Of a stretch of DNA of 64,000 bases, positions 1 to 10,969 are shown in pieces. A model generated the notes under the pieces. That model searched no databases, had not been told where the DNA came from, and was given only the letters and a program-made list of their open reading frames with translations. Each line of letters starts with the position of its first letter. Position 1 is the stretch's first letter. Both the position numbers and the translations under genes were made by a program. The stretch comes from Streptomyces sp. NBC_00704 (GTDB lineage: Bacteria; Actinomycetota; Actinomycetes; Streptomycetales; Streptomycetaceae), in the NCBI RefSeq assembly GCF_036226605.1, contig NZ_CP109000.1:2724501-2788500 (forward strand), in the 5' to 3' direction.

Positions 1-1075
1 GGAACTGGGGCTCGGCGAACACGGGCGCCTGGAAGACGGCGACCGCGGGCCGCGCCGGACGGCGCGGAGCGTCGTCCTCGCCCTTCACGGGCTCGGGCGC
101 GGAGAAGCCGCCCGCGGCCCGGCGGACCACCCGACGGCGACCGCGGCGCGGACCGGCCTCGGCCTCGTCCTCGTCGGCGGCGGGGGCCTCGGCGGCCTTC
201 GGTTCCTCGACGGCGGCGGGGGCGGCCGGCTCCACGGCCGGCTCGGGCTCCTGGGCCGCCTGGGGCTCCGCGACCTCGGGGGTCTCGGTGGCCTCGGCGG
301 CGGGCGTGGAGACGCGACGGGTGGCACGACGGCGGGAGCGCGGAGCAGCCGGCTCGGCCGCCTCCTCCGTCGCCACGGACGCCTCGGCCTCGGCGTCCGC
401 GGTGGTGTCGGCGGCCTCCGGCGCGGCGGCGGGGGCGGTCACCCGGCGGGTGGCGCGGCGCCGGGTGCGCGGGGCGGCCTCGGCGGGCTCCTCCTCGGCT
501 GCCGGAGCCGCCTGGGCTGCCGGAGTGACCGGCTCGGGCGCGGCGGCGGGCTCCACGGCGGCCTCCACGACCTCGGCCGGCGCCTCCGTGGGCGTCGTCA
601 CGCGGCGCGTGGCGCGGCGGCGGGAGCGGCGGGGAGCCGCTTCCTCGGCCGCGGCCTCGTCGGCGGCGGCCTGGTCGGCCGGGGCGCTCGCCTCGGCGGC
701 GGCCGGCACGACGGTCTCGGCCGCCTCGACGGCAGCCGGGGCGCCGGCGGGCGCGGAGGCCCGGCGGGTGGCCCGGCGGCGGGCGCGCGGAGCGGCCTCG
801 GCGGCCTCCGCGGGCTGGTCCGCCGCGGCGGCGGCACCGGTGTTCTCGTCCTGGACGGTCTCGTCCGTGACGTCGTCCTCCGCCAGTTCCGCGACGGACT
901 CCACGGCCGGTATGGCCGGCGTGGTGATCTCTGCCGGGGCGTCGGCGGCGGCCCCGGACGGCGGACCCGCCGGCCGGGAAGCGGCACGGCGCCGACGACG
1001 CGGCGGCAGGGTGTCGCTGGGGGTGTTCGCTTCGGAGTCCGTCACGGACTCTGCGGATTCGGTTGGCTCGAGCAT
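1..1075 (-). CDS. rne: Ribonuclease E/G, N-terminal part (runs off the window)
   Basis: Only the first 358 codons are inside the window, starting at the ATG 1073-1075 on the minus strand; the catalytic S1/RNase domains lie beyond position 1. What is visible is the long disordered extension typical of actinobacterial RNase E/G, rich in Ala, Pro and Glu. It contains five basic patches of the type RRRATRR, at about residues 97-105, 149-158, 203-211, 246-254 and 309-319, plus an Arg run at 26-30. In the family this enzyme cleaves AU-rich single-stranded RNA for mRNA decay and rRNA/tRNA maturation, and the extension is thought to act as an RNA- or partner-binding scaffold. Identification rests on the extension style and on genome context, since no catalytic residue is visible. 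A ribonuclease-unrelated Ala/Pro/Arg-rich protein cannot be excluded from this piece alone. Confidence 0.8.
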   Translation of the reverse strand, partial: MLEPTESAESVTDSEANTPSDTLPPRRRRRAASRPAGPPSGAAADAPAEITTPAIPAVESVAELAEDDVTDETVQDENTGAAAAADQPAEAAEAAPRARRRATRRASAPAGAPAAVEAAETVVPAAAEASAPADQAAADEAAAEEAAPRRSRRRATRRVTTPTEAPAEVVEAAVEPAAAPEPVTPAAQAAPAAEEEPAEAAPRTRRRATRRVTAPAAAPEAADTTADAEAEASVATEEAAEPAAPRSRRRATRRVSTPAAEATETPEVAEPQAAQEPEPAVEPAAPAAVEEPKAAEAPAADEDEAEAGPRRGRRRVVRRAAGGFSAPEPVKGEDDAPRRPARPAVAVFQAPVFAEPQF

Positions 1076-1352
1076 GCGGGCGTTTCTCCCGTCAGGCTCC
1101 CGGGCGCCGCGCCTGGTCCGGCGGCGATCACAAGGGATCGACCGCCGTTGACGTCCGCGGCTCGCGCGATGCGCGGTGCCGCCGTCCGGGGCGCGGGCGC
1201 CGCACGGGAGCTCTCTGTGTCCTGTCTCGCCGGTTCCGTACGCCGAATGCGTACGGCCTGGCGAAAGTCTTCTGGTCGGTGCGCTGCCCGACCCAGGTGG
1301 CTCCCGAGTACGAGGGCGGCGCTACGACGTACGTTCCTTCGCGGGACCTTCC

Positions 1353-2117
1353 CTACGCGGGCGCCTTCGCGGCGGCAGCGGGATCGGCCGTTGTGAGGGC
1401 CTGAGCTGCCTCGCGGTCGGGCGCGAGCGGGTCGGTCACCGAGCCGGTCTCTTCATCGAACAGCCCCTGCGCCAGCCTGGTCACCGCAGCGGGGACCGGC
1501 GGCGCCAGGTCGGCCACGGCGCGGAGACCGGACAGGACGTCGTCGGGTCGTACGGCAGGCGTCACGTGCCGAACAACCAGCCGCAGTATCGCACAGGGCT
1601 GGTCGGTCGGCCTATCAGCAGGTTCACCGTGCGTTTCCAGACTGACGACCGCGGCCCGGGTGTCGAAGGTGCGAACGCCGTTCTTGGTCGTGCGCTGGAC
1701 CTCCACGGCGTCGGCCCGGTTGAAGGCCTCCACCGCGCGGTCGGCGTCGGCCCGGTCCACGCCCACCAGCCGCAGCTCCCACACGGAGGCCGTCAGCCGG
1801 TCGGCCAGACCTGAGGTCCGGGCCTCGACCGCGTCGACGACGTCGAGCCCGGTGGGCAGCGACTCGTCGAGCAGAGCTCTCAGCTTCTCCGGATCACGCG
1901 CCGCCGTCAGCGCGATCTCCAGGTACTCCGCCTCACTGCCCGTGCCGGTGGGTGCGGCATTGGCGTACGACACCTTCGGGTGCGGCGTGAACCCCGCCGA
2001 GTACGCCATCGGCACCTCGGCACGGCGCAACGCGCGCTCGAAGGCACGCTGGAAGTCACGGTGGCTGGTGAACCGGAGGCGGCCGCGCTTGGTGTAGCGC
2101 AGACGGATGCGCTGCAC
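1353..2117 (-). CDS. TIGR03936/DUF2344 radical-SAM-associated protein
   Basis: This 254-residue protein has the family's characteristic N-terminus (RLRYTKRGRLRFTSHRD) and a further conserved block around GFTPHPKVSYANAAPTG. The family occurs next to, or fused to, TIGR03960 radical SAM proteins; its biochemical function is not established. The partner radical SAM gene lies two genes upstream, separated by a repeat-rich membrane protein. The first canonical start in frame is the GTG at 2117, which has no convincing ribosome-binding site. The frame stays open for 14 more codons upstream to a CTG at 2159, preceded by an AAGGA about 10 nt away and lying just after the upstream gene's stop at 2166-2168. 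The true start may therefore be the CTG. The C-terminal 60 residues are Ala-rich and less conserved. Confidence 0.85.
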   Translation of the reverse strand: MQRIRLRYTKRGRLRFTSHRDFQRAFERALRRAEVPMAYSAGFTPHPKVSYANAAPTGTGSEAEYLEIALTAARDPEKLRALLDESLPTGLDVVDAVEARTSGLADRLTASVWELRLVGVDRADADRAVEAFNRADAVEVQRTTKNGVRTFDTRAAVVSLETHGEPADRPTDQPCAILRLVVRHVTPAVRPDDVLSGLRAVADLAPPVPAAVTRLAQGLFDEETGSVTDPLAPDREAAQALTTADPAAAAKAPA

Positions 2118-2165
2118 CGCGGGTGCGGGCGGCGGGCCTTCGGGCTGTCGCTTGCCCAGTGTCGT

Positions 2166-3311
2166 TCAGTCCTTCGTGAGAGCGGTCGTACTGCTACCAA
2201 GAGTACGTGCCTCGCCCGCCGATGGTTCCCGGCGGGCGACCGCCTCCCGCGGAGCGGGCTCCCCGAAGAGCATGCGGCGCACGTCGGCGCGGGTCTGGCG
2301 GGCCGTCTCCCGGGCGGCGGCGAGGGCCTGCCGGGACACCCTGCCCACGCTGCGGGCCGCCTGCGCCGCCGGGCGCAGCACGGCGTCCCGCACGACGTGA
2401 CCGACCGGGGTGAGCACGGTCCGGTACGCCCAGCGCACGGGCTCCACGAAGGTCCACCTCAGGACGGTGGCGAGGAACCGGCCGACGGCGAGCGAGATAC
2501 GGCCGGCGATCCGCCAGGCGTGCCCGAGGGCGTCCCCCACCTCCCGTGCGACGACGGCGAGGACGCGGCCGACGGGGGCCAGCACCCAGCGCCACAGGGC
2601 GAGCGCGGGCAGCACCAGCAGGATCCGGGCGGTCCAGTAGAGGGCGAGGCCGATCCCGCCGGCCAACAGTCCCAGGAGCCGCCACACCCCCCGCGCGCAC
2701 CAGGCGAGCGCCCGCCCGACCGGTGCGATCGACCACGTGTACAGCCAGCGGGCGGGCACGACGACGAGGTACCTGACCAGCCACGCCCCCGCGCCGTACA
2801 GGCCGGAGCCGACGGCCGCGGCCACCGCCCCGATCCCCCTCAGCAGCCACAGGACGGCGTGCCCGACCGGCGTCAGCACGCGCGCGTACACCCACCCCGC
2901 CCCGGCTCCCACTCCCCGCGCCAGCCACACGAGGCCGTGCCCGACCGGGGTGAGGATCCGGCGGTGAAGCCAGACCGCGGGCACGACCAGCAGCACGTGT
3001 CCGAGCCAGGCGAGCGCGCGGCCCAGGGGCGCGACGACGTACCGCCACATACCGATCAGCGGCCAGACGAACAGCGCCTTGCCCAGCCAGAGCAGGGCCC
3101 GCCCGAAGGGCCTGAGGACCGTGTCCCGCAGGAGGCGTCCGCCGACGACGAGGGCGTCCCAGGCCATGCGCACCGGCACGACCAGCACGAGCACCACGAT
3201 GCGCACGGGCAGCCGGATCGCCACGACGAGACACCCCTCGGGCGCCTGCCCGGACGGCCGGCCCGCCGGTGACGCGGGCGACGGGGCTGCGGGCGGTTTC
3301 TGCAGGTCCAT
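2166..3311 (-). CDS. Repeat-built hydrophobic membrane protein, function unknown
   Basis: A 381-residue protein that I do not recognise as a characterised family. After a Pro-rich cytosolic start it consists of about seven degenerate tandem modules of 30-45 residues. Each contains a core such as LTPVGHGLVWLARGV, APVGRALAW or LRPFGRALLWLG followed by a hydrophobic stretch rich in Val, Leu, Ala and Trp. These look like amphipathic or re-entrant membrane segments separated by a P-V/L/F-G-R/H turn. The last 80 residues are hydrophilic and basic. The start is taken as the ATG at 3311 (MDLQK) rather than an upstream in-frame alternative at 3350. No clear Shine-Dalgarno is seen, and a TAGCGT element about 10 nt upstream would give a very short leader. 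It sits between the TIGR03936 and TIGR03960 genes, so it may belong to the same transcript. Confidence 0.65.
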   Translation of the reverse strand: MDLQKPPAAPSPASPAGRPSGQAPEGCLVVAIRLPVRIVVLVLVVPVRMAWDALVVGGRLLRDTVLRPFGRALLWLGKALFVWPLIGMWRYVVAPLGRALAWLGHVLLVVPAVWLHRRILTPVGHGLVWLARGVGAGAGWVYARVLTPVGHAVLWLLRGIGAVAAAVGSGLYGAGAWLVRYLVVVPARWLYTWSIAPVGRALAWCARGVWRLLGLLAGGIGLALYWTARILLVLPALALWRWVLAPVGRVLAVVAREVGDALGHAWRIAGRISLAVGRFLATVLRWTFVEPVRWAYRTVLTPVGHVVRDAVLRPAAQAARSVGRVSRQALAAARETARQTRADVRRMLFGEPAPREAVARREPSAGEARTLGSSTTALTKD

Positions 3312-3599
3312 ATGGACGTAGACGCTACAGCCGGCCGAGCGGATGCACACACGCCGGGACGGGTGCCGACGCCCGTCAGGTGACGTGCTCCTGAGGGCAT
3401 GTCAGGGGCGGCGTCCCGCCCTCCGCGTTCCGGCCGGGCCCTCGAAGAAGCCGCCCCGGCGACGGTCCCGACGCGTGGGCTCGCCGCCGGGCATCGATCG
3501 AACCGAGCCCGGCTGCCGCCCCGGCCGCCCGGGCGTCGGACGCCCCCTCAGGGGTACGCCGCGCGCCCGGCCGGGTTGAGGTCCGGGGTCGCGCGCCGC

Positions 3600-5555
<1,956 letters not shown>

Positions 5556-5679
5556 CGCGGGGGCACCTTCGTGAGCTGACCGGGGATCCCCCCGGCGCGG
5601 GGCTCGGGGGAGGGTGACCATCTAGCGTAACCCGGCCGGAGGCATCCCCCGCCCGCGAGACGTCCCGCGCGGCCGGTCC

Positions 5680-7254
5680 TCACACCTCCATCTGCTCGCA
5701 GACCCGCTTCCAGACGTCGGGCAGCGCCTCCTCCGCCGACCCGGCCCGCCCTTCCTCCCTCCCGTAGAGCACCCCGTAGGTGAACGCGCTCTCGCCCGCC
5801 GCGTGCGCCACGGCGGACAGCTCGCGCAGGGTCCGGCGGGCCATGACGCTGTCCTGGTGGTCGCCGAGCAGGCTCTGCAGCGACTTCATGGACTTGGCGA
5901 GCGCCTTGGCGGAGCCGCCGAGCGCGGGGACGGCGGTCTCCGCCGCGTAGCGGGTCCGCTTGGTTTTCTTGCGCGCCTCGTGCAGGCCGACGTCGCGTGC
6001 CTGGCCGGCCGGCTGTTCCAGGGCCTGCCCGATCAGCGCGGACACCTTCCTGAAGTCCTTGCGCACGGCCTTGGCCAGTACCTTGGCCGGCTTGCGTCCG
6101 GCGGCCTCCAGCAGCGGCGGGTCGGCGACGAGGGCGTCCAGCGCGTCGAGGAGGGTCAGATGGCGCGGCGAGTCCAGGACCCCGAGCAGCCGGCGGCGCG
6201 CGTCACGGTGACGGGCCTGCGCCCAGGCCCGCAGCCGCGCGTCCACCGGGCCGGAGACGAGCGGGCGGGGCAGGTCGTCGAGGGCGGCCGCCAGTCGCTC
6301 GTCGAGCACCTCCTGGTCGCGGCCGGCGCCCAGTTCGCCCGCGAGCCACTTCAGCTCGTCGGCGATCGGGGCGGTGACGGCCGGGTCGAGGACCTTGCGG
6401 AAGGTGCGGAAGGTGCTGCGCAGCCGCCGGGTCGCGACGCGCATGTCGTGCACGGAGTCGGGGGCTTCCTGGCGGACGGCCGGGTCGAGGGCGACGATCG
6501 CGTCCCGCTGGGCGCGCACATACGCGAGGACATGGTCACCCGCCGTCATGGGAGCGCCCGCGCCGGCCTTCTCCCCCACCGGCATGCGCCCGGCGGCCGA
6601 CGTCTTCTTCTGCGCCCCCTCGTGCCGCGCCCGCTTGTTCTGCGCCCGCTTCTTCTTCGACGCCGTCTCGCTCAGCGCCCTCGCCAGTTTGGAGGACGAC
6701 GCCGACGGCCGGACGCCGGCCTTGCGCAGCCGCTTGTCGACCTTGTCGAGGAAGGCCGGATCGGCGCCGTCGGCGAGTTCCACCTCGATCTCGGTCCACC
6801 GGGTGCTGCCCTCGCCGCCGAACAGCCGGTCGGCGCGCACGGCGTCCACGCTGGCCTCGGCGAGCGGTCGGCCCTTGCCGTCGACGAGTTCCCGCACGTC
6901 CCGGCTGGAGCGCAGCCTCATCACCGGCACCAGCCGGCCCTCGCGGACCCGCGAGCGGACGAGCCGGACGAGTTCCTCGGGCACGGTGTCCGAGAGCGGT
7001 GATCTGATCTCGTCGCGGACGCCGGTCTCGACGGGGAGTTTCAGGTGCCAGCCCGCGTCGGAGCCGCCGGTGCGGCGGCGCAGGGTGATCGAGGCCGCGG
7101 CCAGCCGCAGGTCGGAGGTGTCGTAGTAGGTCGCGTCCAGCTCGGTGACGCCCTTGTCGAGGACGGTGGCGATTCCGGCGACCCCGGTCAGGTCGGGCAG
7201 CCCGCCCTCGTCGGATTCGTACTTGCGCTCGATCTCGCGTTTCGTCTCCGCCAT
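5680..7254 (-). CDS. CYTH and CHAD domain protein (polyphosphate-related)
   Basis: A 524-residue two-domain protein. The N-terminal CYTH (triphosphate tunnel) domain opens with KREIERKYE, the ExExK signature, and spans about residues 1-195. A Lys/Arg/Ala-rich linker (about 195-225) leads to the C-terminal His-rich CHAD helical domain, with paired motifs such as SVHDMRVATRRLRSTFR and VGLHEARKKTKRTRYAAE. CYTH enzymes act on inorganic triphosphate or polyphosphate and CHAD domains bind polyphosphate, so a role in polyphosphate metabolism or localisation is likely, but the substrate is inferred. No Shine-Dalgarno precedes the ATG. A good promoter ends 6 nt upstream, so translation is probably leaderless. 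Confidence 0.9.
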   Translation of the reverse strand: MAETKREIERKYESDEGGLPDLTGVAGIATVLDKGVTELDATYYDTSDLRLAAASITLRRRTGGSDAGWHLKLPVETGVRDEIRSPLSDTVPEELVRLVRSRVREGRLVPVMRLRSSRDVRELVDGKGRPLAEASVDAVRADRLFGGEGSTRWTEIEVELADGADPAFLDKVDKRLRKAGVRPSASSSKLARALSETASKKKRAQNKRARHEGAQKKTSAAGRMPVGEKAGAGAPMTAGDHVLAYVRAQRDAIVALDPAVRQEAPDSVHDMRVATRRLRSTFRTFRKVLDPAVTAPIADELKWLAGELGAGRDQEVLDERLAAALDDLPRPLVSGPVDARLRAWAQARHRDARRRLLGVLDSPRHLTLLDALDALVADPPLLEAAGRKPAKVLAKAVRKDFRKVSALIGQALEQPAGQARDVGLHEARKKTKRTRYAAETAVPALGGSAKALAKSMKSLQSLLGDHQDSVMARRTLRELSAVAHAAGESAFTYGVLYGREEGRAGSAEEALPDVWKRVCEQMEV

Positions 7255-7260
7255 GAACCG

Positions 7261-7290
7261 AATCTAGCCGCACCCGGGTCCGGGCGTCAG
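7261..7290 (-). promoter_or_regulatory. Promoter of the CYTH-CHAD gene, leaderless
   Basis: On the minus strand CTGACG (7290-7285) and TAGATT (7266-7261) are separated by 18 nt. The -10 ends 6 nt before the ATG at 7254, so transcription should start at or next to the start codon. This agrees with the absence of a ribosome-binding site. Confidence 0.6.
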
Positions 7291-7368
7291 TGTGCGCCGG
7301 ACCCGGACGGCGGCCCGCGGTGGGGCCCGCAGAGGCAAACGACGAGGTGCCGCGGGGTGCCGAGGCGC

Positions 7369-8568
7369 TCAGGCCGACATCGGCCGTTGCACCCGGATGG
7401 ACTGCAGCAGCCCCACCGCCACCCACACCGCGAACATCGACGTGCCTCCGTAGGACACGAACGGCAGCGGCAGGCCCGTCACCGGCATGATCCCCAGGGT
7501 CATGCCGATGTTCTCGAACGACTGGAAGGCGAACCAGGCCACGATGCCCGCGGCGACGATCGTGCCGTACAGCTCCGTCGTCTCCCGCGCTATGCGGCAG
7601 GCGCGCCACAGGACCACGCCGAGCAGGACGATGATCAGGCCCGCGCCCATGAAGCCGAGTTCCTCGCCCGCGACGGTGAAGACGAAGTCGGTCTGCTGCT
7701 CGGGCACGAACTGACCCGTGGTCTGCGAGCCGTGGAACAGTCCGGCGCCGGTGAGGCCGCCGGAGCCGATCGCGATGCGCGCCTGGTTGGTGTTGTAGCC
7801 CACGCCGGCCGGGTCGAGGCTGGGGTTGGCGAAGGCGGCGAAGCGGGCGATCTGGTACTCGTCGAGGATGTGGAGCTGCCAGACGGCGATCGCGCCCGCC
7901 GCGCCCGCCCCGAGCAGTCCGAAGACCCAGCGGTTGGAGGCGCCGGAGGCCAGCAGCAGGCCCAGCACGATCATCACCATGACCATGACCGACCCGAGGT
8001 CGGGCATCAGCATGACGACCAGCATGGGCACGGCCGCGAGCCCGAGCGCCTGCATCACCGTGCGCTGGTCGGGGTAGGGCCTGTCGCCCGCGTCGACCCG
8101 GGCCGCGAGGAGCATCGCCATGCCCAGGATGATCGTGATCTTCACGAACTCCGAGGGCTGGAGCGAGAAGCCGCCGCCGAGCACGATCCAGGAGTGAGCG
8201 CCGTTGACCGTGGAGCCCAGCGGGGTGAGCACCGCGAGGATCCCCAGGAGGGACAGGCCGTACAGGACCGGCACCGCGTTGCGCAGCGTGCGGTGGCCGA
8301 GCCAGATCGTGCAGATCATCAGGGCGAGCCCGATGCCGGTGTTCATCAGGTGCCGGACGAGGAAGTAGTACGGGTCGCCCTGGTTGATCTCGGTGCGGTT
8401 GCGGGTCGCCGAGAAGACCAGCAGCGAGCCGATCAGGGACAGCGCGATCGCCGACAGCAGTATCGGCCAGTCCAGCCGGCGGGCCATCGAGTCACGGGCG
8501 AAGACCCGTGTCCAGCCGGCCCGGGCGGGCCCGTATCCGGAGACGGAGAAACTGTTCACGCCGGTCAT
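7369..8568 (-). CDS. rodA: RodA/FtsW/SpoVE (SEDS) glycosyltransferase
   Basis: A 399-residue polytopic SEDS-family peptidoglycan glycosyltransferase with about ten membrane segments. It retains the conserved loop WIVLGGGFSLQPSEFVK (about residues 127-143) and the C-terminal VTGLPLPFVSYGGTS motif near residue 365. In the family it polymerises lipid II with its cognate class B penicillin-binding protein. That partner is the gene immediately upstream, whose TGA overlaps this ATG (ATGA, 8565-8568), so translation is coupled. In Streptomyces this gene of the mre cluster is called sfr and is needed mainly for spore wall synthesis, which I infer here from position. Confidence 0.93.
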   Translation of the reverse strand: MTGVNSFSVSGYGPARAGWTRVFARDSMARRLDWPILLSAIALSLIGSLLVFSATRNRTEINQGDPYYFLVRHLMNTGIGLALMICTIWLGHRTLRNAVPVLYGLSLLGILAVLTPLGSTVNGAHSWIVLGGGFSLQPSEFVKITIILGMAMLLAARVDAGDRPYPDQRTVMQALGLAAVPMLVVMLMPDLGSVMVMVMIVLGLLLASGASNRWVFGLLGAGAAGAIAVWQLHILDEYQIARFAAFANPSLDPAGVGYNTNQARIAIGSGGLTGAGLFHGSQTTGQFVPEQQTDFVFTVAGEELGFMGAGLIIVLLGVVLWRACRIARETTELYGTIVAAGIVAWFAFQSFENIGMTLGIMPVTGLPLPFVSYGGTSMFAVWVAVGLLQSIRVQRPMSA

Positions 8569-10814
8569 GTGCGCATCCTCCGGCTTCCCTTCTTCCGTCG
8601 TCGGCGGCGGGTGTCGCGGTTGGCGGCGGTGTTCTGCTGCACGGTGCCCGCCGTCTGCGTCCCGTCCGGCTCCGGCGCGGTCTGCTGGCTGGCGCGCTGC
8701 TCCTTGGCCGGGTCCTTGGAGACCTTGGGCGACTTGATCGTGCCGTCCGCCTGGACCTTCGGCAGACCCACCTGCGGGGTGGGCAGCAGGGCGTTCTTCT
8801 TGTCGATCTTGCCGTCGTCGGAGACGCCGTACATCGCGTTGTAGATGTGCCGCACGGCCTCACCGGAGGCGCCCGAACCGGTACCGGCCTGGGCGATCGT
8901 CATGACGACCGTGTAGTCCTTGCTGTACGTGGCGAGCCAGGACGTCGTCTGCTTGCCGTAGACCTCCGCGGTACCGGTCTTGGCGTGCAGCGGGATCTTG
9001 TCCTGCGGCCAGCCGCCGAACTTCCAGGCGGCGGTACCGCGGGTGACCACGCCTTCCAGGGCCGCGTCCATGCCCTTGATGGTGGCCTTGGTGACGGGCA
9101 GCCTGCCCTTGGGCTTGGGCTTGATCTCCTGGACGGTCCGGCCGTCGGCGCTGACGATCGCCTTGCCGATGGTCGGGGTGTACATGGTGCCGCCGTTGGC
9201 GATCGCCCCGTAGATCACGGCCTCCTGGATCGGGGTGACGAGGGTGTCGCCCTGACCGATGGAGTAGTTGATCGAGTCGCCCTCGCGCATCTTGTTGCCT
9301 TCGAGGCAGTTCTCGTAGGCGATCTTCTCGACGTAACTGCCGTCCTTCTTGCCGGACTTGCACCAGGAGTCCTTGTTGGCCTTCCAGTAGGACTCCTTCC
9401 ACTGGCGGTCCGGGACCCGTCCGGTGACCTCGTTGGGCAGGTCGAGGCCGGTCTCCTTGCCGAGGCCGAACTGGTGCGCGGCCTTGTAGAAGTAGTCCTT
9501 GGGCTCACCCTTCTTCGGGTTGATGCCGCCGTCCTTCTTCCACTCGCGGTCGGCGAGGCCGTAGAAGACGGTGTCGCAGGACACCTCGAGGGCCCGGCCC
9601 AGCGAGATGGGGCCGAAGCTCTCCCCCTCGAAGTTCTTGAAGACCTGGCCGCCCACCGAGTACGAGCTGGTGCAGGGGTAGCCGCCGTCCCACTCGTAGC
9701 CCGCCTCGACCGCGGCGGCCGTGGAGACCACCTTGAACGTCGAACCGGGCGCGGACTGACCCTGTATGGCCCGGTTGAGCAGCGGGTAGTCGGAGTTCTT
9801 GCCGGTGAGCTTCTTGTAGTCCTTGGCGGAGATGCCGCCGACCCAGACGTTGGGGTCGTAGGCCGGGGCGGACGCCATGGCGACGACCCGCCCGGTCTTG
9901 GCCTCCATCACGACGACGGCGCCCGAGTCGGCCTTGTAGTTCTCGCCGGTGATCTTGTCGAACTGGGTGCGGGCGATCTTCATCGCGTTGTTCAGCTCGT
10001 ACTCGGCGACCCGCTGGACGCGGGCGTCGATGCTGGTGACGAGGTTGGAGCCGGGCTGGGCCGCGTCCGCCTCGGCCTGGCCGATGACACGGCCGAGGTT
10101 GTCGACCTCGTAACGGGTGACGCCGGCCTTGCCGCGCAGCTGCTTGTCGTACTGGCGCTCCAGCCCGCTGCGGCCGACCTGGTCGGAGCGCAGGTACGGC
10201 GAGTCGGTGTCCTGGGCCTTGGTGATCTCCTCGTCGGTGACCGGGGAGAGGTAGCCGAGGACCTGGGCGGTGTTGGCGTTGCCGGGGGCCGCGTAGCGGC
10301 GCACGGCCTCGGGCTCGGCGGTGATGCCGGGGAAGTCCTCGGCGCGCTCGCGGATCTGCAGGGCCTGCTTGGCGGTCGCCTCGTCGGTGATCGGGATCGG
10401 CTGGTAGGGCGAGCCGTTCCAGCAGGGCTGCGGCGTCTTCGCGTCGCACAGGCGGACCTTCTGGGCGACCTCGTCGGGCTTCATGCCGAGGACGCCCGCG
10501 AGCTTGGCCAGGACCGCCTTGCCGTCGTCCTTCTGCTTCAGCAGCTCGGTGCGGGACGCGGAGACGACCAGCCGCGTCTCGTTGTCGGCCAGGGCCACTC
10601 CGCGCGCGTCCAGGATCGAACCGCGCACCGCGGGTTCGACGACCTGCTGCACATGGTTGCCGGAGGCCTCCTTGGCGTAGGCCGCGCCCTCGCGGATCTG
10701 CAGGTACCACAGGCGTCCGCCGAGGGTGCCGAGCAGGGAGAGGACGAGGATCTGGATCACGACGAGCCGGATCTGCACCCGTGGGGTCCGACCGGTCTCG
10801 GGAATGTTGGTCAC
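8565..10814 (-). CDS. mrdA: Penicillin-binding protein 2 (class B transpeptidase)
   Basis: A 749-residue class B PBP: a short cytosolic tail, one N-terminal membrane helix (about residues 15-33), a PBP dimerisation/pedestal region, and a C-terminal transpeptidase. The active-site serine is in SAPGSTFKV (SxxK near residue 355), and the KTG box is HAKTGTAEV near residue 610. The C-terminal 70 residues are Lys/Arg/Thr-rich, ending in a run of Arg and Lys (RRRRRKKGSRR). It cross-links peptidoglycan together with the RodA protein, whose start overlaps this stop by 4 nt. It lies 155 nt downstream of mreD in the same direction. Start at 10814 is the first ATG of the conserved membrane-anchor region. 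Confidence 0.95.
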   Translation of the reverse strand: MTNIPETGRTPRVQIRLVVIQILVLSLLGTLGGRLWYLQIREGAAYAKEASGNHVQQVVEPAVRGSILDARGVALADNETRLVVSASRTELLKQKDDGKAVLAKLAGVLGMKPDEVAQKVRLCDAKTPQPCWNGSPYQPIPITDEATAKQALQIRERAEDFPGITAEPEAVRRYAAPGNANTAQVLGYLSPVTDEEITKAQDTDSPYLRSDQVGRSGLERQYDKQLRGKAGVTRYEVDNLGRVIGQAEADAAQPGSNLVTSIDARVQRVAEYELNNAMKIARTQFDKITGENYKADSGAVVVMEAKTGRVVAMASAPAYDPNVWVGGISAKDYKKLTGKNSDYPLLNRAIQGQSAPGSTFKVVSTAAAVEAGYEWDGGYPCTSSYSVGGQVFKNFEGESFGPISLGRALEVSCDTVFYGLADREWKKDGGINPKKGEPKDYFYKAAHQFGLGKETGLDLPNEVTGRVPDRQWKESYWKANKDSWCKSGKKDGSYVEKIAYENCLEGNKMREGDSINYSIGQGDTLVTPIQEAVIYGAIANGGTMYTPTIGKAIVSADGRTVQEIKPKPKGRLPVTKATIKGMDAALEGVVTRGTAAWKFGGWPQDKIPLHAKTGTAEVYGKQTTSWLATYSKDYTVVMTIAQAGTGSGASGEAVRHIYNAMYGVSDDGKIDKKNALLPTPQVGLPKVQADGTIKSPKVSKDPAKEQRASQQTAPEPDGTQTAGTVQQNTAANRDTRRRRRKKGSRRMRT

Positions 10815-10969
10815 TGCGGCTGTCTCCCCCTCTCAGTGCGCGGACGCGGTGCGCGGACGTGTGTGCGCGGACGAATGATGAACGACCGGTCCGTGCGGCC
10901 TCGTTCCGCCTGTTCTTCCTCGTTCGGGTGATTCCTCCACCGGCGCGCTCGGCGCGCGGACGCCCGCGT

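Noticed and set aside
288..1151. 287-codon plus-strand Ala/Ser/Arg-rich frame
   Set aside because: Complement of the repetitive RNase E extension; only the minus frame continues to the window edge with the expected composition.
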